In this document: positions 10,195 to 18,747 of the stretch, in pieces | How the letters are laid out: each line of letters begins with the position of its first letter | Position numbering within the stretch: position 1 is the first letter of the stretch | Assembly (NCBI GenBank): GCA_032718475.1 | Contig: JAUCBJ010008842.1 | Span: 1-36,426 of the forward strand | From: Nemertoderma westbladi | Lineage: Eukaryota > Xenacoelomorpha > Nemertodermatida > Nemertodermatidae | Direction: 5' to 3' | Length of the DNA: 36,426 nucleotides | The notes under the pieces: model-generated | Databases searched by the model: none | What the model was told of the DNA's origin: nothing | What the model saw: only the letters and a program-made list of their open reading frames with translations | Position numbers and translations under genes: made by a program

Positions 10195-10866
10195 ATAAAG
10201 CCTCTGTAAACCTGCTCCTTTGTCTCAATGGGTAAAGTTATCGTTTATTGTTTTGATTAGAAAAGCCCGCCTCTGTAACGCTCTTTTCCCTCAATTGGTA
10301 ATGTTATCGTTTAATCACTATTGTTTTGGTTAGAAAAGACCATCTATGTAGCCTGCTCCTTTCCTTCATTTGGTAAAGTGACTGTTTATTGTTTTGGTTA
10401 GAAAATCCCGCCTCTGTAACATGCTCCTTTCCTCAATTAGTTAAGTGATCGTTTATTGTTTTGGTTAGAAAATCCCGCCTCTGTAACCTGCTCCTTTCCC
10501 TGATTTGGTAAAGTGACCAATTTATTGTTTTGGTTAGAAAGGCCCGCTTCTGTATCCTGCTCCTTTCCTTGATTTGGTATATTGACCGTTTATTGTTTTG
10601 GTTAGTAAGACCCGCCTCTGTAACCTGCTCCTTTCCCTCAATTAGTTAAATGATCCTTTATTGTTTTGGTTAGAAAATCCCGCTTCTGTGACCTGCTCCT
10701 TTCCCTGATTTGGTAAAATGACCGTTTATTGTTTTGGTTAGAAAGACCCGTCTCTGTAACCTGCTCCTTTCCTTAATTTGGTGAAGTGACTGTTTATTGT
10801 TTTGGTTAGAAAATCCGGCCTATCTAACCTGCTCCTTTCCATCAATTGGTAATTGTTTTTGGCTAT
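10195..10866. repeat. ~68-bp minisatellite, about 10 copies
   Basis: The unit reads roughly cctctgtaacctgctccttt, ccctgatttggtaaagtgac, cgtttattgttttggttag, aaaatcccg. The landmark ttgttttggttag ends near 10260, 10333, 10401, 10468, 10537, 10605, 10672, 10741 and 10809, giving periods of 67-69 bp after a first spacing of 73. The last unit decays into unique sequence. Confidence 0.92.
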
Positions 10867-10934
10867 AAAATGAGTGTTTTGCTACGTCATATGGTAATCG
10901 ATTATCGACAACAACCACAAACTATTAAATGTTT

Positions 10935-11165
10935 GACAAACTATCTCATTGTCCATAAATCATAGAATTTTGAATGTTTTGCCACTATATTATTGTAAAT
11001 GAAACTGTCTGACAGTTAAGAAATCAACAAATTTTTAATGTTTTGGCACAGGCATAGTGAGATCAACTGTCCGACAGTCCAGAAATCAACAAATTTTGAA
11101 TATTTTGGCATAGGTATGTTTAAATCAACTGTCTGACAGTCCAGAAATCAGCAGTCTGACAGTTT
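10935..11165. repeat. 62-bp repeat, about 3.5 copies, with palindrome
   Basis: Copies begin at about 11003, 11065 and 11127, with a more diverged one near 10940. Each carries ACTGTCTGACAGT or ACTGTCCGACAGT (a 6-bp inverted repeat around one base), then agaaatcaacaaattt and atgttttggca. Confidence 0.8.
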
Positions 11166-11660
11166 GAAGAAATACATACATAAAAAGTCATTAAAGGGAC
11201 AACAAAAGTCATTATGCACAATTCGTATAAAAAGGCGGACAAAAAAGTCAAAATAAAAGGACATAAAAAATCACTGCCTTGATGTCAATGAAAAGTTAAA
11301 TACAGTAAACAGGTATCACTAGAGTCAAACCCAACCCCACAAATTACAATTAGCACAGGTGATCCTAATAAGTTAGCGGTGAATGTGCATCACACGAAAC
11401 ACCGAGAGGCAAACCGAAGGCTTCTCCATCTTTGACTGTTTTTAACCGTAGGCCGAAGGGATAGCGCCTTTTTAAATCCCAATATTGAACACAAATACTG
11501 TAGACAACCTTATTCTCCTAACTGTAGCAGAAGTCAGCTTCTGATGAATACCATTACATATGCATGTACAGTCTTTTTTTCAAGGCGTGTTTATGTTGAA
11601 TTTGGAGTTGACTGCATTATGTATGTACACACGTGCGTTTGTAAAACGAAGTTCCCAGCA
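11166..11660. other. intergenic
   Basis: No gene or repeat recognised. The 104-codon open frame at 11544-11858 crosses into the LTR and has no family features. Confidence 0.35.
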
Positions 11661-11786
11661 AAATTTGCGGATCCTGTTGGGGATCCAATAGAAGCAATGA
11701 CGGATCCCAGTAGGATCCGCGGATCCTGTGATAGTCTTATTATGGTATCCCCCAATAAAAAAATTGTAAACCGCGGATCCCATATA
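11661..11786. repeat. GGATCC-rich insertion target, left side
   Basis: GGATCC occurs about six times in 110 bp, several as GCGGATCC. The same motif resumes beyond the retrotransposon (23641 and 23716): ccgcggatcccata occurs on both sides. The BEL element therefore landed inside a short GGATCC-bearing repeat. Confidence 0.6.
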
Positions 11787-11791
11787 AAACC
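11787..11791. repeat. 5-bp target-site duplication, left (AAACC)
   Basis: AAACC immediately precedes the LTR terminus TGTGACG and is repeated at 23626-23630 immediately after the other LTR. Five base pairs is a usual length for BEL/Pao insertions. Confidence 0.9.
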
Positions 11792-12334
11792 TGTGACGGG
11801 ATCCACGAAGGATCCCGATTTATCCGTTTGTCAATCTACGCGTCCCCGCCGTGTGTGAAAGGTAAAAGAGTTTGCGTTGTTCGTCGTATATAATTTCCGG
11901 GTATAATAGATAGATATAAATAGTATGTTGTAATGTAGAGACTGAATGTTGATATGTGGAAGGCGGGATACGGTGATTGAAGTCCCGGTACTTCCCTAGC
12001 TAAACTAACCTAACTAACACCAATAACACACTGAGATAACACAATAACTGATTGCTGGTACCTAATAATATATTGCACGGTTTGGCCTTGCTACAGTACC
12101 TAGCCGATGCTTCCCCCCCTGATTGGCTAATATCCCTGTTGGCGCCCTTTGGAGTGTTCCCGTTCACTCCAGCTATTCTCCCTCTGTTAGGGGTTTGGCC
12201 CCTGACCCTTATTGTGCGTTTCTCCTTCCCACTTTGTTGGGGTGACACGAGTTATTGGTTACCCAATCTCGTGGCCCCCAATATTGCTTAACGGTTGACT
12301 TTGTGGGGTGTTAGTGGAATTGAATAAGCTAACA
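11792..12334 (-). repeat. 3' LTR (543 bp)
   Basis: On the element's strand it begins TGTTAG and ends CACA, the usual TG...CA ends. It closely matches 23078-23625. It ends with a small inverted repeat gttag...gctaac around 12310-12333. A C-run (C7 here, C12 in the other LTR) precedes tgattggctaatatccc. Confidence 0.95.
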
Positions 12335-12343
12335 CTCCCCCCC
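12335..12343 (-). other. polypurine tract
   Basis: On the minus strand GGGGGGGAG directly abuts the TGTTAG start of the 3' LTR, the position and composition expected of the plus-strand primer. Just upstream on the element strand, gctatctt...aagatagc (12346-12369) can form a hairpin. Confidence 0.8.
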
Positions 12344-13039
12344 ATGCTATCTTCCCGGTGAGAAGATAGCATCCACCTTAAAGTGCGCTACAATTCCGCT
12401 GGATCCCGATCTGGTATCGGGTGTGGGGTGGAACTATTTTCTCTCGGAGCCGGCTTTCCAGGCCGCTCCCTATGGGTATGATATCGCTACCCGGTTCGCC
12501 TGGCGTCCCATGTCGGGCCGATCGTGCGCTCCTCTCACACGACTTTTGTTTCCCCAACACTTCGCCTCTTTAACTCTACCCTGTTCTCACCCTGACTCTC
12601 CTCTACTTCTCCTCACTACCGCTCTAACTTTCGGACTTCCCTGTCCCTCACTCAGCCTCTTATTCCTCCCACACACTTGAATTGCATTCGCACTCTCTCC
12701 GCACTCTGCACTATCACCTCTACTCGACCTCTCTTTGACTACCCCATCCCTTCTGACGAATCTCACTCCCCCTTTGTGCCGTCACACTCAAGAAATGTGA
12801 AGTCGTCTGGCGTCTCGTCCATAGTACCGTAGTCAGTTAGCCCCCCAGTCCCAGTAGCTAATTGAGAAAGGTTGAATGACTATAGTACTTACTTCGAACG
12901 TATATTTCATTGCTAAACTACTGATTACTACGTACGTACATATAAATTGCACTTATTTAATTATTTGCATCATTTTGAATTCGTACTTAATAGTTCGTAC
13001 GTCCCACGTGGCGCCTTCCAGGCGTACCACATTGAAGTC
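12344..13039 (-). other. 3' untranslated region of the BEL element
   Basis: About 700 bp lie between the third ORF stop and the polypurine tract. It is purine-rich on the element strand (12560-12790 is a C/T-rich run on the plus strand). No reading frame of note. Confidence 0.5.
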
Positions 13040-15649
13040 TCAGTTCATCCCCCCCGACTTTGGGAACCACCTCAAGTCTTTCCCTTTGCCGTCCTCCTCC
13101 CTGGGTCGTTTCCTGGTCACTACCGCTCCTCTGGGATCCGCTTTCTGTCTTCGGACCCTCGCCGCCACCTCCTTACTGATCCCGGTCGTTGGCTCTTTGG
13201 GTGCTGGTGTTATCAGCTCCCGATATCGCTTCGCGGGTGGCCCCTCCGAGTGGCCCTGTTGTCTCCCCCTGGTGGTGTCCCATAAGATCATCTTCATTGC
13301 CCGCGGCACGTGCTCCGCTAGGAAATCCCTAAACTCCCCTCGATTCTGTGGCGTCCACCTGTCCAAATACCTCTGTGTATTTATCACCCCGGCATACGAC
13401 GCCGCCGTTGCTACCTCTTGATAGGTAAACGGTAGCCTCCGCTTTATGATTTCCATGTGAGCCTCCTGGTTGATAAGGAAGAAACCCCACTTGAACTCCT
13501 GGGCCTTCATGCGCTGGCGCGTCATGGCCCTGACGTCGGCCCACTCCTCGAAGGTTCTGAACTTCTCTTCGTCGTCCATCCAGTCGCACTGGCGTCCGTA
13601 GTGTCCCCGAAAGTTGCACTTCGGACATCGGTTATGCAACTGTGGACACGCCCCCATCCTGTGGCTCGACTCGCGGCAGTAGAGACAAAAGGTCCCCTTT
13701 TGGAATCGGTACAAACAGCTCCTTTCCTGGTGGGTCTGTCTCCCACAGTAATCGCAACCGAGTACCAATGTCTCCCGCCCCACGTCGTCTTTCGTCCCAA
13801 GCGATCTCCGCGGTCTGTGGAGTCGCTGGTAGGCGAACTTCTGCACGTTAGTGTCCCTGTCTACGTCGATCTCCTCGCCCCTCTCGGGCATCGTCTCCCC
13901 GAATACTACCCGTGGTGCCGTCCCCGGTTGCTCGCCCAACCTGATAGTGCTCCCCGCGAAATCCATCGCCGGTTCCTCATGCACCCAGGCCCGCTTGCCG
14001 GGTCTATCCCAGAAGGCCCTCGCCCCACTGGCCGTCACCACCCTCCCGCCAACCCAGTCCGTGTCCGAGTGGCCTATCCTCCCAATGGGCGGCATCTCTC
14101 CGAACTCGTCGTCGTCTTCATCCTCCTCTGGCATTGTTTCCAACCCCGGTATCCCGATGGATCCACTATGTCCCTTCCCGCCTTGGCTCTCGCCCGTGGC
14201 TCTCCATCCCTCTAGCCCCCTTAACTTCCTTGGCGGTTGTTCGCCTTCGGCGCCCGCTGGTATGGGCATCGCTTGCAACCCCGACGTCGACTGTTTCGGC
14301 GATCCCACCGTCCATCCCAGTTCTCGCCCTAGAGACTCCCCCGAACTCCCTGATGAAGTCCAACGAAGTTCGTCTAAGCCTGCCTGTTCCTCGAAGCCGT
14401 AACTCTGCGTCCTGGCCTCCTCTTCCCTCTCCTCTGCTTCTATCCTTTCCCGTCTAGCGACTTCTTCCAGTCGCTTTGCCTCTCGTCTATCTGTCTCTAG
14501 CTGCTCCCATCTCTGATACGGCGTATCTGTCTCCCCGTCTATCAGATGTCGGCTGTTGTAATACACCGACTCGCCCTTCAGCCCCGGGTGGTCTACCAGA
14601 CCGTCGAAGGCCGTCTTAAAGGCTCTCCTGTAGCTTAGTGGTGATCCCAATAACAGAAATGCCGCTGGTTCCCTCTCGATAACCACGGTCATGAATAAGT
14701 TAAGTAAACTTATCATTATCCAATCTTCCTGCAGGATATATCGCTTCTGATATACCTTTATCGCTCCTCTGCGGAATTGATACACCTCTTGCCTTCCCGG
14801 TCTCGCTCCCCACTTTAGCGAGTTCGCTAGTTCTGCTCCGTATTCCTCCCTGAACTTCCCCCAGTCCATCGGTTTGTGGCATACGAGCCCCAATAGCTGG
14901 CCCATTGCCACCGCCCCGCATTGGCCTGTGTTCCCGACTACTCCCAACCCATCTGGTGCCGTCATAGCCATGAAGACCTTCTGCATATCCAGGAGGTTGG
15001 TGGTGTCCGGACCGATGATTCTCTCCGCGTCCTCGCGAATCGCCGATCCCACCTTCGTCGTCGACTTCTCTCTTACCAAGACTTGCACCGCTTTCGGCAA
15101 CCGGTTTAACTTCGGCACGTCCTTTTTCCCATACGTTCCTAGATCGAATAAGAAGATGTCCCCATTTGGCGCAGCCAAATGTAGGAGTATGGTCCTGGCC
15201 GACCCCGCTGATCCTCGTCTCGAACCCTCCTCGTCTTCCACGGTTCCCTCGTTGTCTAGGATCATATATCCTCCCCTGTTGACGGACTCTATGAACCTCT
15301 TCCAATCCTTCTTCGGCGACTCCCTCGGGTACTTCGGAATCCCGAACTTCGCCTCGTCCCCTTTCACCACGTAGTGGAAGTGTTGGAAGATCGCGTTGTC
15401 CAGCGACGGCGTCCCGTAGGTCCCGACCAGCCGCTGTTCGTGCATCTCCCGGAAGTGGTCCTGCAGCGCTCGTGCCGCGTGACCCTTTTCCAACCTCTCG
15501 TAGTATCCTCTCGTCTTCTCTTCCGGATGCCTCTTGGTGAAATCCACCAGTATCTCCTTTCCTCCTGACTCCGCCTTTCTCTTTCTGATCAGTTTTCCCG
15601 CAATTCCGAACACTCTCACTCGCTCACCTATAAGGTGGTGCCTTACCAA
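13040..15649 (-). CDS. third ORF: DEDD exonuclease-like + three CCHC knuckles
   Basis: This 869-codon frame is in the position where an env gene would sit. Residues about 125-315 resemble a DEDD (RNase D/EXD1-type) 3'-5' exonuclease: YMILDNEG gives the Asp-x-Glu pair (D132, E134), then DIFLFDLGTYG, then KVGSAIREDAERI (D207), NLLDMQKVF (D221) and RYILQED near 303-309 in place of the final YxxxD. A Glu/Arg-rich coiled stretch (about 378-415) and an acidic linker follow. Then come three canonical CX2CX4HX4C knuckles at 632-645, 655-668 and 675-688, and a basic tail. The start shown is a TTG; the first in-frame ATG is codon 69 and the frame is open about 30 codons further upstream. Expression by splicing or as a fusion is therefore likely. 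DEDD exonuclease ORFs are known as extra genes in bdelloid rotifer LTR elements. The exonuclease call is moderate; the knuckles are certain. Confidence 0.72.
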   Translation of the reverse strand: MVRHHLIGERVRVFGIAGKLIRKRKAESGGKEILVDFTKRHPEEKTRGYYERLEKGHAARALQDHFREMHEQRLVGTYGTPSLDNAIFQHFHYVVKGDEAKFGIPKYPRESPKKDWKRFIESVNRGGYMILDNEGTVEDEEGSRRGSAGSARTILLHLAAPNGDIFLFDLGTYGKKDVPKLNRLPKAVQVLVREKSTTKVGSAIREDAERIIGPDTTNLLDMQKVFMAMTAPDGLGVVGNTGQCGAVAMGQLLGLVCHKPMDWGKFREEYGAELANSLKWGARPGRQEVYQFRRGAIKVYQKRYILQEDWIMISLLNLFMTVVIEREPAAFLLLGSPLSYRRAFKTAFDGLVDHPGLKGESVYYNSRHLIDGETDTPYQRWEQLETDRREAKRLEEVARRERIEAEEREEEARTQSYGFEEQAGLDELRWTSSGSSGESLGRELGWTVGSPKQSTSGLQAMPIPAGAEGEQPPRKLRGLEGWRATGESQGGKGHSGSIGIPGLETMPEEDEDDDEFGEMPPIGRIGHSDTDWVGGRVVTASGARAFWDRPGKRAWVHEEPAMDFAGSTIRLGEQPGTAPRVVFGETMPERGEEIDVDRDTNVQKFAYQRLHRPRRSLGTKDDVGRETLVLGCDYCGRQTHQERSCLYRFQKGTFCLYCRESSHRMGACPQLHNRCPKCNFRGHYGRQCDWMDDEEKFRTFEEWADVRAMTRQRMKAQEFKWGFFLINQEAHMEIIKRRLPFTYQEVATAASYAGVINTQRYLDRWTPQNRGEFRDFLAEHVPRAMKMILWDTTRGRQQGHSEGPPAKRYRELITPAPKEPTTGISKEVAARVRRQKADPRGAVVTRKRPREEDGKGKDLRWFPKSGGMN

Positions 15650-16060
15650 GGCGCAATACAGATGAGTGACAAGTTTCTGATGGTCTGCACAGTGCGAGAA
15701 TGGCCTATTTTCTATCTAACTACGCCTTTTAGCCTAATTTCTATTACTTAATTTTGTAGCTAACAAATGTACCCTATTTGCAATTTCTGTCCGTTGCTTT
15801 AATTATGTTCCAGAATAATTTCCCTCCTGTTACCATAATTTGTAATCTTTAGCCCTATTTATTCTATTTTATTTCTAATCTATTTCTACTATTTACTGCT
15901 TATGGATTATTCTATTTCATAATCCACATTCTGACCTACTCTATGGGCCTGTGCAGTACAGCAGTATATGTCGCGTGGCCTACACGATCAATCCAACTGT
16001 ACTCATATGCCCCCCTCTCGCTACTAACTACTAACTAATATCTATTCTATGTATACCCTT
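15650..16060 (-). other. spacer upstream of the third ORF, possible splice acceptor
   Basis: The third ORF's frame stays open to about 15720. On the minus strand an AG at 15686-15685 (ctgtgcag) could serve as a 3' splice site placed in that open frame. No other coding signal is seen. Confidence 0.3.
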
Positions 16061-16082
16061 CCACCTCTATCTCTTACTAATC

Positions 16083-16578
16083 GGTACTACGTACCCTCTT
16101 ACTACTCTCTAACTAACTAACGGTACTACGTACCCTCTAACTCTTACTCTAACTCCACTAACGGTACTACGTACCCTCTTACTACTCTCTAACTTCACTA
16201 ACGGTACTACGTACCGTCTTACTACTCTCTAACTCCACTAATGGTATTACGTACCCTCTAACTCTTACCCTAACTCCACTAACGGTACTACGTACCCTCT
16301 TACTACTCTCTAACTAATGGTACTACGTACCCTCTTACTACTCTCTAACTAATGGTACTACGTACCCTCTTACTACTCTCTAACTAATGGTACTACGTAC
16401 CCTCTTACTACTCTCTAACTAACGGTACTACGTACCCTCTTACTACTCTCTAACTAACGGTACTACGTACCCTCTTACTACTCTCTAACTTACGGTACTA
16501 CGTACCTCCTAACTAACTAACTAACTAACTCTAGGTACTACGTACCTTCTAACTGACTAACTCTAGGTACTACGTACC
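16083..16578. repeat. 14-copy GGTACTACGTACC tandem array
   Basis: The 13-mer GGTACTACGTACC (GGTAC/GTACC around a 3-base centre; one copy reads GGTATTACGTACC) starts at 16083, 16122, 16163, 16203, 16243, 16284, 16319, 16354, 16389, 16424, 16459, 16494, 16533 and 16566. The linkers are ctcttactactctctaact-like. Period is 35 bp in the core and about 40 bp at the left. It fills the spacer between the integrase stop and the third ORF and is purine-rich on the element's sense strand. Confidence 0.92.
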
Positions 16579-16713
16579 TTCTAACTAACTCCTAACTAAC
16601 TAACTCTAATTTTTTTATTTTATTTTTATTTTATGTGTGGGAAGGGCGTCTCGCCCTCAATCCCACCCCCCTCAGTCCAAACTTGGACGACTAAACTACA
16701 CTCTAACTCCACC

Positions 16714-18747
16714 CTAAGGTGCCCCTTCTAATAGACAGCATTTCCCTACAGCTCTCCTGTAGGTTTTTCTGTCTTTCGCACCTATCTTGCCACCTATCCG
16801 CACTTCTACCGATCGGACTCTTCCGTCCTCATCGGAATAAGTGCCTACGACTCTCGCCAACCGCCACTGGTTGTTGATGATAGTATCATCCGTAACGATT
16901 ACGAGATCTCCCTCTCTTAACTCCCTATTCGACTTCCTCCACTTGCTTCTTTTGTGAAGCGTGGGTAGGTATTCCTCAACCCACCTCCTCCAATACTCTG
17001 CGCTTATTGCTTTAGCGACCTTCCAACTCTGGCAGGAGTGTATGTCATCTGGGTCTACACCCCGCATATCGATGGTCGCTGGCCTTTCCATTAGAAAATG
17101 GCTGGGTGTCAGCACATCTAATGACTCAGGGTCATCATTCTCCGGATATAGCGGTCTGCTATTAATGATACCCTCGCACTTCGCAAGCACTGTCCTCAAG
17201 ACGTCCTCAGTGACCATGTGGGTGTTCATTAGCTTCGTCATGAGACGCTTGTAACTGCCCACCAGTCTCTCGACGCATCCTAGTGTATGTGGTGCATACG
17301 GCGTCCTTCTCTCCCACTTTACTTGTCGTCGTCTCATGGCCACCCTGACTTCCTCCCCTTCCAAGATGTCCAAGGCCTCTGCCATCTCGATCTCTGCTCC
17401 CACAAAGTTGGTTCTGCTGTCGGAGTACATTACTGCGATCGTCCCACCTTTGCGGTCTCTGAATCTTTCTAATGCATTAATAAATGCTGATGCGGTTGCA
17501 TCTTGGGCGAGTTCTATCCCTACCGCCCGCGTGTTGTTACATACGAAGATAATACCGTAGCGTTTCTCCGTGTGCCGCATCACCTTGATCTTTATCGGCC
17601 CGAACATGTCCACACCGCAATGTGTAAATGGCGGGTCGTGCTGTCTTACTCTACTCGCTGGTAGTGGTGCCATCTCTTGTATGGCTCGCTCCTTCTTCGC
17701 TCGTCGGCAGGTCTGGCACTGCCCCACTACCGCTTTTACCTTCTTCCTCAACTGCTTGACCCAAAAGGTCCTCCTTATCTCCGTGAGAGTTCGGTTGGTG
17801 CCCCCGTGCAATATCGACTTGTGGGAGTCCCAGATAATCTGGTGGACTATTGGCGATCCTATGGGAATGATGATGGGTTTCGGTGGTACGACTATGCTGT
17901 TGTTGTATCCCACCCTAGAATTCTTTACTAGAATCCCGTCGTCATTAAGTTGTGGCGACAGCGTGATCAGCTCGCTGTCCCGTCGAAGGTGCTGTTGTTT
18001 ACCGACGCATTCCACCTCGTCACCATAGTTCTTCCGTTGTTCATAGCGGATGACTGCCTTGGCCGCTCCTTCCAGATCTATGGTTGTCCTGATCTTCTTG
18101 TCTTTGCCAACTCCCGCGAGGAAATTCCCGAAGGCTCTCCAGTACACCACTGATTTATTGGTCTTATACCAACTAGAGCTGTAGCTGAGGAGTTTATCTG
18201 TCGGGTTATTGCACAGTTCTTCTGGTTTAGGTTGCACGTCCCTTATCTCCCTCACCATCTGGGAGTATATCTCTTCTCCCTCTGAATCTCCCTCTTCTCC
18301 TTCTGACACGACCTCTCCTGAGTCCGGGTCCACCTTTCTCATCGGCGGCCAGGCCTCCTTGTCGCTCAGAAACTGCGGCCCGTGTTGCCACAATCCTTCC
18401 TTTTTTAAGAAAGTGTGGCGTGCCACGCCCCTTGATAACAAGTCCGCTGGGTTCTCGTCCGTCGGGCAGTAGTGCCACCTTTCCAATTCTGTGGTCGCCC
18501 TTATCTCGTCCACCCTATTCGCGACGAATATTGGGTATCTCGTCCTTTCGTTATGTAGCCAACCAAGCACTACCATGGAGTCCGTCCAGTAGTGTGTCTC
18601 CACTATGTTGGGAATAGTATCCACTAGGTAGGCTGTGGCTCTAACTCCTAGTCTCGCAGCTGTCAATTCTAATTTGGGAACTGATGCTGAATCTGGCGGC
18701 GTTGACTTTGCTTTGCTAAAGGCCAGTCTGGGCTTGTGAGCCCCCTC
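16714..18747 (-). CDS. BEL pol, C-terminal part: RNase H, integrase, DUF5641
   Basis: This is the same reading frame as the gag-pol ORF and follows its in-frame TGA at 18748-18750. There is no ATG at the junction; the first likely start shown by an ORF finder (18666) is a TTG. Counting residues from 18666: the rest of RNase H (HYWTDSMVVLGWL, ENPADLLSRG); the integrase HHCC zinc site (H282, H287, C317, C320); integrase core D353 (CGVDMFGP), D416 (MYSDSRTNF) and E466 (LGCVERLVGS); then a DUF5641-type C-terminal domain (about 590-650, GDLVIVTDD, WRLARVVG). It would cut and join the cDNA. Apart from the stop the domain looks intact. Confidence 0.9.
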   Translation of the reverse strand, partial: EGAHKPRLAFSKAKSTPPDSASVPKLELTAARLGVRATAYLVDTIPNIVETHYWTDSMVVLGWLHNERTRYPIFVANRVDEIRATTELERWHYCPTDENPADLLSRGVARHTFLKKEGLWQHGPQFLSDKEAWPPMRKVDPDSGEVVSEGEEGDSEGEEIYSQMVREIRDVQPKPEELCNNPTDKLLSYSSSWYKTNKSVVYWRAFGNFLAGVGKDKKIRTTIDLEGAAKAVIRYEQRKNYGDEVECVGKQQHLRRDSELITLSPQLNDDGILVKNSRVGYNNSIVVPPKPIIIPIGSPIVHQIIWDSHKSILHGGTNRTLTEIRRTFWVKQLRKKVKAVVGQCQTCRRAKKERAIQEMAPLPASRVRQHDPPFTHCGVDMFGPIKIKVMRHTEKRYGIIFVCNNTRAVGIELAQDATASAFINALERFRDRKGGTIAVMYSDSRTNFVGAEIEMAEALDILEGEEVRVAMRRRQVKWERRTPYAPHTLGCVERLVGSYKRLMTKLMNTHMVTEDVLRTVLAKCEGIINSRPLYPENDDPESLDVLTPSHFLMERPATIDMRGVDPDDIHSCQSWKVAKAISAEYWRRWVEEYLPTLHKRSKWRKSNRELREGDLVIVTDDTIINNQWRLARVVGTYSDEDGRVRSVEVRIGGKIGAKDRKTYRRAVGKCCLLEGAP

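Noticed and set aside
12000-12291. Open frames inside the LTRs (also at 22794-22988 and 23348-23539)
   Set aside because: They are non-coding LTR sequence repeated three times; the frames are disrupted by the variable C-tract and have no domain.
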